Origin: an uncultured Clostridium sp.
GTDB lineage: Bacteria; Bacillota; Clostridia; Lachnospirales; Anaerotignaceae
Length of the DNA stretch: 9,918 nt
Reading direction: 5' to 3'
NCBI GenBank assembly: GCA_947246775.1
Contig: CAMXTM010000056.1
Location: forward strand, 1-9,918
Below are positions 1-7,063 of the stretch, in pieces. Within the stretch, counting starts at the first letter, position 1, and each line of letters begins with the position of its first letter. The position numbers were made by a program, and so were the translations under genes. Below the pieces are notes generated by a model. That model was not told the origin of the DNA. It searched no databases and saw only the letters and a list, made by a program, of their open reading frames with translations.

Positions 1-1020
1 GCTAAATAAAATATTTAAACTTCCTGCTGTTTCAATACCGCTTATTTTTCTAACTAATACATTGTCTTTTAACATTTTGCCCATGTTTTGCGCTGAAACA
101 ATCGCAATCATAAGTGGTAAGCCCTCTGGCACAGCCATAACAATAATGATAACCGCTAACATAACTGCTTCTACAATATCATTTACAAGTACCATCCAAT
201 TAGAGCAATAAGCTGCAACCAATGTCATATCAAAACCATTGTGTACAAAAATTCTCTGGAACAACAATGCTACTGCAATCAGTATACCACCTAAATAACC
301 AAATTTACTAATACCATTTGCAAGATTTGTTAGTTTTACTTTTAATGGGGATTCTCTGTCATCATCTGTTTGCAATTCACTTGCAATTTTACCATAAACA
401 GATTTATCACCTACGGTAGTTACTTCCATAACACCATTGCCAGAGCAAACAATTGTACCTCTAAAAACTTTATAGGCATTTAAAAAGTCCATTGCTTTTG
501 TTTCATCATCTTTGTAATCGCTTGGAATAGCTTTCTTTTTTGCTTCCTTACTTTCACCATTTAATACAGATTGGTCTACATTGATATTGCCATCAATTAA
601 ATTACCATCAGCAGGTATTTTATCTCCTGACTGCAATATAATACAATCACCTACAACAATATCATCAATAGAAATTTCTACTACTTCATCATTGCGATAG
701 GCTTTACATTTAATTTTAGATGCTTCATCTTGCAATTTTTGAAAAGCATTTTCATTGCGATATTCTGAAAATGTTGACACAAATGTCGCAAGGATTACTG
801 CCATCGCAATACCCACTGATTCATACCACTCTGTTTGTCCCAAAAATGCAAACACAACATTGATAATTAATGCAACACAAAGTATTTTAATCATAGGGTC
901 GCCAAAATTTCCTTTTAATTTTTCCCAAAAACCCTCTGATTTTACTTCACTTAGGCGATTATCACCATGCTGCTGCCTGCTCTTTAGGACTTCTTCGTCT
1001 GTTAATCCCAACTTCCTCAT
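1..1020 (-). CDS. P-type calcium-transporting ATPase, PMCA-like, N-terminal 340 residues (partial, runs off left edge)
   Basis: This is the amino-terminal part of a cation pump that would export Ca2+ (or a related divalent ion) across the cytoplasmic membrane using ATP. The visible part begins with a short cation-ATPase N domain (residues 1-40), then TM1 and TM2 (about 42-60 and 66-80), the actuator domain (about 90-235), TM3 (about 240-256) and TM4 (about 281-307). TM4 carries PEGLP at 298-302, the ion-binding signature of type II Ca2+ pumps. The actuator loop reads LNGES (153-157) where most pumps have TGES. The last residues, SLNILFS, normally lie directly before the DKTGT phosphorylation motif, so the window stops one codon short of the catalytic Asp. 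The ATG at 1020 has AGGAGGG ten bases upstream (1031-1037). It follows yceH by 27 bases and is surely co-transcribed with it. Family assignment is firm; Ca2+ specificity is inferred from family resemblance. Confidence 0.93.
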   Translation of the reverse strand, partial: MRKLGLTDEEVLKSRQQHGDNRLSEVKSEGFWEKLKGNFGDPMIKILCVALIINVVFAFLGQTEWYESVGIAMAVILATFVSTFSEYRNENAFQKLQDEASKIKCKAYRNDEVVEISIDDIVVGDCIILQSGDKIPADGNLIDGNINVDQSVLNGESKEAKKKAIPSDYKDDETKAMDFLNAYKVFRGTIVCSGNGVMEVTTVGDKSVYGKIASELQTDDDRESPLKVKLTNLANGISKFGYLGGILIAVALLFQRIFVHNGFDMTLVAAYCSNWMVLVNDIVEAVMLAVIIIVMAVPEGLPLMIAIVSAQNMGKMLKDNVLVRKISGIETAGSLNILFS

Positions 1021-1047
1021 TTTTAATATTTCCCTCCTTATTAACGC

Positions 1048-2178
1048 TTACAAGTTCGTATTCATTTTATGGTTAAAATCTACTTTTAATTGATTTAAGC
1101 GTTCTACATCTTGCTGTCTTTTTTGCTGCGCCTCTTGCTGTATTTTTTGTGTTTCTTCAATACCACTTACAATTGTTTGCCATGTTTTTTCCAGTGTCTC
1201 TATTTTAACAGAACTACCTGAGGCAAGTTGTGTTGTCAATTTTGACTGATTAGCTGTATTTTGTGCATTTTTTAATAACATTTCGTTTGTTCTTTCGTCT
1301 AATGCTGCCATTGCTTCTGACTGTATTTTTTGTCTTTTTAAAAGAATAGCTTGTGTTAGTGCCTGCTTAAACACAGGCAACGTAATAATAAAAGCGGAGT
1401 TGATTTTTCTAATTAAATTCAGATTGCTAAACTGCATTGTTTTAATCATAGGCACAGACTGCATTGCTACATTCTCTGCTATGCGCAAATCCATTACCCT
1501 TTGGTCTAGCACTTCTTTTGCTTGTTCCAATCCTATAATATCCATTTGCAAAACAGCATCTTGAGATTGCTCATACTCTTTACGCATTTGTTCTAAATAT
1601 TGGTCAATCTCTTTTACCCCCTGCTCTCCTGCCAATATATATTTTACAAGACTTTGATAATATTCTACATTTGTTTGAAACATTTGCTCTAATTTTTGGT
1701 TAGAATCTTTTATTTCGTTTTCATATTCTTTCAATTTAATATAAACTTTATCTACTTCATTTCCCATAGTATGATATTTAGATAATACTTGGTCTATTTG
1801 CTTTTTTGCTCCACCAAACAGTTTACCAAAAACACCCTTTTTTTCTTCTGCTGTAATTTCTTCTAAATCAAATTTATCCATAATTTTACCAAGCGTTTTT
1901 AACAGTTCTCCTGAATCTGTAATTTGATTCATATTAACACTATTTAATATTTGGTCAGAGCATTTTGAAATTCCTTCTGCTGCTTCTGCTCCAAAGGACA
2001 CAAGCTGCTGTGGTTGATAAACATCTATTGTACTGACAATATCATCTATTTCCCGAGAATTTACAAGTTGTTTTGTCATTTCTTGCCTTTGTTCTACAAT
2101 ATTATACTCCTTTATTTCCTCTAATTCCACACTTTCCTGATTTTGTTGTACTGTTGTTGGCTTAAATTGTAATGCCAT
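1048..2178 (-). CDS. yceH: TelA/YceH family toxic anion resistance protein
   Basis: A 376-residue soluble, largely alpha-helical protein of the TelA/KlaA (tellurite and toxic anion resistance) family, close to the usual family length. No signal peptide or membrane segment is visible. The N-terminal 60 residues are polar and variable. The helical core runs from about 80 to 370, with long coiled-coil-like stretches at 125-210 and 285-370. The family hallmark is at 224-277: an LDQRVMDLRIAE-type segment, followed by repeated QS/MxF and KINSAF elements and a TLPVFKQAL segment. The biochemical role of the family is not settled; it is linked to resistance to tellurite, cell-wall agents and oxidative stress. 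I chose ATG 2178 over an in-frame TTG at 2196 because a strong GGAGGA site sits just upstream of the ATG and the TTG would overlap yceG. It begins one base after the yceG stop, so translation is probably coupled. The yceG-yceH pairing matches the Bacillus subtilis yceGH arrangement. Confidence 0.92.
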   Translation of the reverse strand: MALQFKPTTVQQNQESVELEEIKEYNIVEQRQEMTKQLVNSREIDDIVSTIDVYQPQQLVSFGAEAAEGISKCSDQILNSVNMNQITDSGELLKTLGKIMDKFDLEEITAEEKKGVFGKLFGGAKKQIDQVLSKYHTMGNEVDKVYIKLKEYENEIKDSNQKLEQMFQTNVEYYQSLVKYILAGEQGVKEIDQYLEQMRKEYEQSQDAVLQMDIIGLEQAKEVLDQRVMDLRIAENVAMQSVPMIKTMQFSNLNLIRKINSAFIITLPVFKQALTQAILLKRQKIQSEAMAALDERTNEMLLKNAQNTANQSKLTTQLASGSSVKIETLEKTWQTIVSGIEETQKIQQEAQQKRQQDVERLNQLKVDFNHKMNTNL

Positions 2179-2179
2179 G

Positions 2180-4447
2180 TTATTTCCTCCTCCCAAATAT
2201 CTTATTTAATAAACCATTTTCTGTTGTAATACTTTTAGCCATTCTTTCCAATTTTGTTCTCTCTGGTACTTCTAGTTGAAAGAAATATTCTCCTATTTCA
2301 TATTCCTCAAAAGCATTTCTGCTAATATATTTATCAATATTACGATAACCTGTAGGTGTAAACACAACAATATCAAATCCTACTAAATTTAAAAAAAGCA
2401 AATAAATAGCATCTTCTAATGTTGCTACCGTTTCATTGACAGAAACAACAACTACTTTAGGAATTTCTTTTGTAAAATCAAATTGTTGTATTAATTGTAA
2501 TGTTCTCTTATCTAAATTTAGCACTATATAAAGTATTATTTTTTCTATTTCTGTTTCGCTTGTTTCAATCCAATGTAAATCTATCATTTCTTGCGCTTTT
2601 TCTAATATATAATTCTGTGTTTCCAAATTCAAAAAATCATAGCGATAATCCGAATGTTTCTTTACATTTTCTATCAATATTTTATCATTTTTTAAAAATT
2701 GCGAAACATTAGTATAAAAATGTCCTACTTTTGCAATATACGGAAAATTTTTAATAAATATTGTATTTTCTGTCAAAAGTTCTCCTATACTCTTAAAATA
2801 TTCTGTTTTGCTGCCATTTACTCCATTGATTTTTACAAATATATTTGGTATTGTTACAACATTATTTTTTGTTTCAAAATTAGGACGATATTTTGCTTCT
2901 TCTTTCCAAATTATACCAATTTCTTCATATATCATTTTTAATGTTACTGCCTTAGTACGACTAAATTGCCTTTGACGATATAATCCAGTATCTGTATAAA
3001 GCAATGTATCTAATTCTCTTTCTGCTTGATAAGCTGTTGTTGCTTGTTTTATTTTGATTTCTTTTTTAGGAAAATCAAATAACTCACTATCATTTGGTAA
3101 TTCTACTACGATGCCTCCCCATTGTTCAAAAATATTCTGATATTCTTTTTTAGGTGAAATATACAAAACATCTATAGGCAAATAACAAAGCAAATTTAAA
3201 AATAATGCCTGATTTTTATTGATTTTTCCATAATATAAAAATAAAGGTAGATTTTCATAGTCAAATTGTTTTAATAACTCACTACTATAACGATTTAACC
3301 AGCAAATTAACTTCAATGCTACATTATAAATTTTAGAAATACTATTTTCTTGGTATTGTTCTATTGTTACAAAAAATGCTCTTTTTAAAAGATTTTGAAG
3401 CATATCATTTCCTAGTAATATAATTTTTTCTGACAACTGTTGTAGCATATCCTCTTTATTATCATATCTCTGTAAACGTAATGCATTACTTTCTTCTATT
3501 GAAGGATTTTCTATACTATTTTCTATTATTATAAATTGCTTTCCATTTTGTTTTAAATCTTCTTTTAATTTATATAATCTATTTTGATATAATTCTATTT
3601 GGTCAATACCTATATATTGTACAAAAAAATTATAATAATGATTTCTGTCTAATAATACTCTTTGACTATTTGTTTGAAATATTTTTTCCCAAAAATCTCC
3701 TTGTAACCATGTATTTGTTTTTATTAACTCTGCTACAGACTTTATATCCTGTTTTGTTTTTTCTTGTTGTTGCAATATATTTAAGTCAATATTTTTAAAA
3801 TGCTTTTGAGGTTGTCCTCTCCTTTTACCATATATTACATCTGCCCATATTCCTTTATCATCTACTTTGAAATAAGAAGATTCATCACTAAAATGAACAT
3901 AGGCAATATCACAGCCACTCAAACATAGCACTCTCAAAATATAAAGCTCATATTTTGAAATTTCTCCCTCATAAATTATTTTAGGTACATTTTGTTCTCC
4001 TAAGTAACATAACATATTGCCAAAATCCAACTTTAACCAACACATAAATTTTACAAATGTATTTTTTAATATATTCATGTTTTTTTGGTTTAAGCTCAGT
4101 TCTGACAAAACATAATATATTGCATCTGCAATATTTTTTTGTATTCTTTGTGGCACAAAATCCAACCACTTTTCTATGACATTGTAATATAAATTTTGGT
4201 TTATTTCAAAAGTAAACTGACCTCCTTTATTAAAAAACGACGATACAGCATTTTCATCTGGTTGAAGTAATTTTTTTGAAATATATTTTCCATTTTTTTG
4301 ACAAGCAATTTGTAATCTTCTTTCCCATATTAGCAATTCATCATCAAAACCAATCAATCTGCAAAAGTAAACGCCTTTCCCTTCTCTATCAGAAAGGGGC
4401 TTAAAATAGTTTTCTTTATTACTACACTTTAATTTTTGATATATCAT
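2180..4447 (-). CDS. yceG: YceG-like protein with three tandem copies of one domain
   Basis: A 755-residue protein that I recognise as YceG-like (the family annotated as a putative component of a biosynthetic module in Ter-type stress operons), mainly from its sequence style and its position directly before a TelA/YceH gene. Its biochemical function is unknown. No signal peptide or membrane helix is visible. Three units can be aligned by eye, at about residues 26-188, 273-434 and 535-701. Each starts with a (F/Y)F(C/V)xxxG element followed by a helix with Y/W and R/K. A helical CWLxx or YIVLN segment comes next. Each ends with xPK/Lxxx, an acidic or polar turn, a leucine-rich helix and a (C/I/F)D(I/V)xx(V/I/F) strand. 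The linkers between units (190-270, 435-530) and the C-terminal tail (705-755, ending NKIFGRRK) do not align. As I recall, B. subtilis YceG is shorter (about 540 residues), so this may be a version with an extra unit. ATG 4447 has AAAGGGG eight bases upstream. It is the first gene of its operon; I see no convincing -35/-10 pair upstream. Confidence 0.82.
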   Translation of the reverse strand: MIYQKLKCSNKENYFKPLSDREGKGVYFCRLIGFDDELLIWERRLQIACQKNGKYISKKLLQPDENAVSSFFNKGGQFTFEINQNLYYNVIEKWLDFVPQRIQKNIADAIYYVLSELSLNQKNMNILKNTFVKFMCWLKLDFGNMLCYLGEQNVPKIIYEGEISKYELYILRVLCLSGCDIAYVHFSDESSYFKVDDKGIWADVIYGKRRGQPQKHFKNIDLNILQQQEKTKQDIKSVAELIKTNTWLQGDFWEKIFQTNSQRVLLDRNHYYNFFVQYIGIDQIELYQNRLYKLKEDLKQNGKQFIIIENSIENPSIEESNALRLQRYDNKEDMLQQLSEKIILLGNDMLQNLLKRAFFVTIEQYQENSISKIYNVALKLICWLNRYSSELLKQFDYENLPLFLYYGKINKNQALFLNLLCYLPIDVLYISPKKEYQNIFEQWGGIVVELPNDSELFDFPKKEIKIKQATTAYQAERELDTLLYTDTGLYRQRQFSRTKAVTLKMIYEEIGIIWKEEAKYRPNFETKNNVVTIPNIFVKINGVNGSKTEYFKSIGELLTENTIFIKNFPYIAKVGHFYTNVSQFLKNDKILIENVKKHSDYRYDFLNLETQNYILEKAQEMIDLHWIETSETEIEKIILYIVLNLDKRTLQLIQQFDFTKEIPKVVVVSVNETVATLEDAIYLLFLNLVGFDIVVFTPTGYRNIDKYISRNAFEEYEIGEYFFQLEVPERTKLERMAKSITTENGLLNKIFGRRK
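2185..2193 (-). promoter_or_regulatory. ribosome binding site of yceH, inside the end of yceG
   Basis: On the minus strand this reads GGAGGAGGA, six bases before ATG 2178. It lies within the last codons of yceG, whose stop is at 2180-2182. It sets the yceH start at 2178 and rules against the upstream TTG at 2196, which lies before the site. The layout implies that ribosomes finishing yceG reinitiate on yceH. Confidence 0.8.
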
Positions 4448-4530
4448 TTATGATTCCCCTTTCATAATACATAGCAAAAACAATTTTTATAAAATTCTAA
4501 ACTATTTATTTTTTTACTATTTCTTATATA

Positions 4531-4569
4531 AAAATACAGCTTATATAAAATTAAATTTTTATATAAGCT
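4531..4569 (-). terminator. intrinsic terminator after the HPt gene
   Basis: A perfect 13-bp inverted repeat (arms 4538-4550 and 4557-4569, AGCTTATATAAAA and its complement) encloses a six-base loop. On the minus strand the stem is followed by GTATTTTTATA, a U-rich tail. It begins 26 bases after the HPt stop codon and about 90 bases before the yceG start, so it would separate the signalling operon from the yceG operon. The stem is AT-rich and therefore weaker than a typical terminator, so some read-through into yceG is possible. Confidence 0.72.
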
Positions 4570-4594
4570 TATATTTTTATAATGCCCCTAAAAG

Positions 4595-4948
4595 TTACAA
4601 TAAATTTTGTATTGTCTCTGTTATATGTGCATAATCCTTTTTCACTTGTTCAAATAACTCCTCTGTCTGCCCATCATACTGCTGATTTCCTCTTAACTGT
4701 TCAGATAAGGCATTAGAAGACTCATACAATGTAGTTAATGATAAATTTTGGCTAATTCCTTTTAAAGTATGCGCTGCACGAAATGCTTCTTCCATATTTT
4801 TTTGCTCCATAGAACTACAAAGCAAATCATAACTTTTATCATTTAAAACTTTTAACAAAAATTTTTTAATTCTTTCTTCTGTCCTCAGTCTGCTTTCTAC
4901 TCCTGCATAATCTGCTCCCATTATTTCATAACATTCTTTTACAGTCAT
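4595..4948 (-). CDS. stand-alone HPt (histidine phosphotransfer) domain protein
   Basis: A 117-residue cytoplasmic, all-helical protein that carries phosphoryl groups between receiver domains in a multistep phosphorelay. The HPt signature AAHTLKGISQNL lies at residues 58-69, and His60 is the expected phosphoacceptor. Helices before and after it (about 25-56 and 70-117) have the heptad-like pattern of a four-helix bundle. There is no kinase, receiver or membrane segment, and the length is normal for a free HPt. I chose ATG 4948 because GGAGGA stands eight bases upstream. An in-frame ATG at 4984 would add 12 basic residues outside the domain and overlap the preceding gene. It lies 16 bases after the response regulator gene and is the last gene before the terminator. 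Its likely partners are the two receivers of the hybrid kinase and the receiver of the HD-GYP/GGDEF regulator. Confidence 0.93.
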   Translation of the reverse strand: MTVKECYEIMGADYAGVESRLRTEERIKKFLLKVLNDKSYDLLCSSMEQKNMEEAFRAAHTLKGISQNLSLTTLYESSNALSEQLRGNQQYDGQTEELFEQVKKDYAHITETIQNLL

Positions 4949-4956
4949 TTTTTCTT

Positions 4957-4962
4957 TCCTCC
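4957..4962 (-). promoter_or_regulatory. ribosome binding site that decides the HPt start
   Basis: GGAGGA on the minus strand, eight bases before ATG 4948. It lies just past the stop of the regulator gene (4965-4967). It supports the shorter 117-residue HPt rather than the start at 4984. Confidence 0.75.
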
Positions 4963-4964
4963 AT

Positions 4965-7031
4965 TTAATTCTCTTTATCATCATCTGAATGTTGTTCTGA
5001 CCAAACAGTTTCTATTGTTTTATCATAAAATTGGTAGCTATCACCGCCATTATGTTTTGCCGTATACAACGCTTTATCTGCCATTTGGAATAATGTATCA
5101 TAATCTTTTTGTTGGCAATCCTCTGATGATGCAATTCCCATACTTACATTAATTTGGAAATCTTTGTATTTTCCATGCAAATTTTTAAATACTCTTTCTA
5201 TTGGTGGTTGTGTTGCGTGTTTATATTCCATAAAAATTAAAAACTCGTCTCCACCCATGCGTGCTGCGATGTCGGCACTACGAATACTATCTTTAATTGT
5301 ACTTGCTACATATTTTAAAATTTCGTCTCCAAATTGATGTCCATATTTATCATTTGCTTCTCTAAAATCATCAATATCAATCAAAAGCATAATATATTTT
5401 TTTTCTTTTTTTGTTGCCAAATCAGAAGCAATTCTACCTTTTGCCACAGTATGATTTAATAATCCTGTTAAAGAATCTTGTGCAATTGCCAATTCTAAAC
5501 GATTTACTTTTTCTAAATATTCATGAATGTCTACAATCTTTCCAATTGCTCCTTCATATCGTGGTGGTTCTTCATTTGTCCACATAGATTTTGCTACTAT
5601 TTCACTCCATCTTTGATTACCATTAATATTTAAAAGATAAGTTTCTTTTATAATAGAATCTTCTGGTGTTGTTTCTTGTAATTTTGTCAAAAGATGTTCA
5701 AAATCTTTTTGTGAAAATACTTGACTACCAAATGCACTTTGTTTTGGATTTAATATCATTTCTGGCATACTCAAATATTCTGCTCCCCACTGAGAAAGTA
5801 TCAACATTTCTGGCATAGCTGTATACTCAAACTGTATTTCTTTTGACATATTTGAAAAGAACTGATATTTCATTCTTTCATGTTCTAACAAACGAAATGT
5901 TCTTTCAGATACATTTAATTCACCTATATCCATCATTTGTCTTTCTACTGTGTCAAACAAGTCTCTTTCAAAATGACTTGATACAGAAGTTTCGCTAAAT
6001 TCCTTTTTCAAAGTATCTGAAACGTCTTTTAAACATTCCATCAATATAGGATTAAATACACCACATTCTCCATTTAATATCATATCTACTGCTTTTTCAT
6101 GAGTAAAAGCAGCTTTATAAACTCTTTCGCTTGTCAAAGCATCATAAACATCAGCAAGTGCAACGACTTGCGCTGCAATAGGGATTTCTTCTCCCTTTAA
6201 ACCATCAGGATAGCCTCTACCATCATATCTTTCATGATGCCATCTACAAATTTGATACCCTACTTGTATCAGTGGCTCATTTTCTCTCATAGGAATACAA
6301 CTTAACATTTTTGCGCCTGCCGCAGAATGTGTTTTCATTATTTCAAATTCCTCTTTTGTTAAACGCCCAGGTTTATTTAAAATTTCACCTGGTATTGCAA
6401 TTTTTCCAATATCATGCAATGCAGAAGCATTACAAATTAAAGAAATATCTTTTTTAGAAATATCATACTTATCTGTCTTTTCTATTAATTTTTTCAGCAA
6501 TAATTCTGTTAAAGTATGAACGTGTAAAACGTGTAAGCCACTTTCTCCATTACGAAATTCTACTATATTAGACAAAATTTCAATCATTAAACGATTATCT
6601 TTTTCTTTTTCATAAAGTTGCTCTGTTACCATATGAGCTAATTCTTTTTGTTTTGCTGCAAGCATAATGGTACTAGTAACACGACGTTGTACTACTCTTT
6701 CATCAAATGGTCTACTGATATAATCTAACACACCCAAATCATATGCTTTATCCATATAAGAAGGCACTGTTTCTGCTGAAATCATAATAACTGGCACACT
6801 CTTAATCCAACCATTTTTATTCATAACAGCAAGCATTTCAAAACCGTCCATAACAGGCATTACAATATCCAAAAGCATAAGAGAAATTTCTTGTTCTTGG
6901 TTATGTAAAATACCTGCTGCTTCCATACCATTTTCTGCTTCTATTATGTCAAATTCACCTGATAACATATCAGATAACAAAGAGCGATTAATCTCTGAAT
7001 CATCTACAATTAATATTTTTCTTCTTGTCAC
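4965..7031 (-). CDS. response regulator with REC, HD-GYP, PAS-like and GGDEF domains (cyclic di-GMP turnover)
   Basis: A 688-residue soluble regulator that should control cyclic di-GMP. The receiver domain (1-125) has acidic residues D10/D11, phosphoacceptor D55 in LLDIVMP and switch residue S85; the usual Lys before the final Pro is Arg107 (SRPF). The HD-GYP phosphodiesterase domain (about 150-340) shows HDIGK at 206-210, H235, HHE at 265-267, GRGYP at 271-275 and D294. A PAS-like region lies at about 375-505. The GGDEF cyclase domain (about 515-670) has a DIDDF metal-binding segment, a perfect GGDEF at 593-597 and the RxxD inhibitory site (R584-D587) five residues upstream. Both catalytic domains therefore look intact, and which activity dominates cannot be read from sequence. 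The start is GTG at 7031: an in-frame stop lies three codons upstream, and GGAAGGA stands ten bases before the GTG. It follows the kinase gene by 32 bases and precedes the HPt gene by 16. Confidence 0.95.
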   Translation of the reverse strand: MTRRKILIVDDSEINRSLLSDMLSGEFDIIEAENGMEAAGILHNQEQEISLMLLDIVMPVMDGFEMLAVMNKNGWIKSVPVIMISAETVPSYMDKAYDLGVLDYISRPFDERVVQRRVTSTIMLAAKQKELAHMVTEQLYEKEKDNRLMIEILSNIVEFRNGESGLHVLHVHTLTELLLKKLIEKTDKYDISKKDISLICNASALHDIGKIAIPGEILNKPGRLTKEEFEIMKTHSAAGAKMLSCIPMRENEPLIQVGYQICRWHHERYDGRGYPDGLKGEEIPIAAQVVALADVYDALTSERVYKAAFTHEKAVDMILNGECGVFNPILMECLKDVSDTLKKEFSETSVSSHFERDLFDTVERQMMDIGELNVSERTFRLLEHERMKYQFFSNMSKEIQFEYTAMPEMLILSQWGAEYLSMPEMILNPKQSAFGSQVFSQKDFEHLLTKLQETTPEDSIIKETYLLNINGNQRWSEIVAKSMWTNEEPPRYEGAIGKIVDIHEYLEKVNRLELAIAQDSLTGLLNHTVAKGRIASDLATKKEKKYIMLLIDIDDFREANDKYGHQFGDEILKYVASTIKDSIRSADIAARMGGDEFLIFMEYKHATQPPIERVFKNLHGKYKDFQINVSMGIASSEDCQQKDYDTLFQMADKALYTAKHNGGDSYQFYDKTIETVWSEQHSDDDKEN

Positions 7032-7041
7032 TCTATATCAA

Positions 7042-7048
7042 TCCTTCC
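7042..7048 (-). promoter_or_regulatory. ribosome binding site for a GTG start
   Basis: GGAAGGA on the minus strand, ten bases before the GTG at 7031. The reading frame is closed by a TGA at 7038-7040, so no upstream start is possible. The site is a weaker match than the AGGAGG of the neighbouring genes and, with the GTG, suggests lower translation of the cyclic di-GMP enzyme than of the kinase. Confidence 0.6.
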
Positions 7049-7063
7049 ATAATCTGCTTATAT

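Noticed and set aside
755..1093. Plus-strand open frame of 112 codons
   Set aside because: It lies opposite the start of the Ca2+ ATPase and the end of yceH, has no ribosome binding site of note, and its translation resembles no protein family.
2500..2941. Two plus-strand open frames rich in Phe, Ile and Tyr
   Set aside because: Both are antisense to the well-supported yceG frame; their composition is what AT-rich antisense DNA gives.
3981..4169. Minus-strand open frame of 62 codons
   Set aside because: It is wholly inside yceG in another frame, with no initiation signal and no recognisable motif.
4949..4984. Longer HPt starting at ATG 4984
   Set aside because: It would overlap the regulator gene and add a basic tail outside the domain, whereas ATG 4948 has a strong, well-spaced ribosome binding site.
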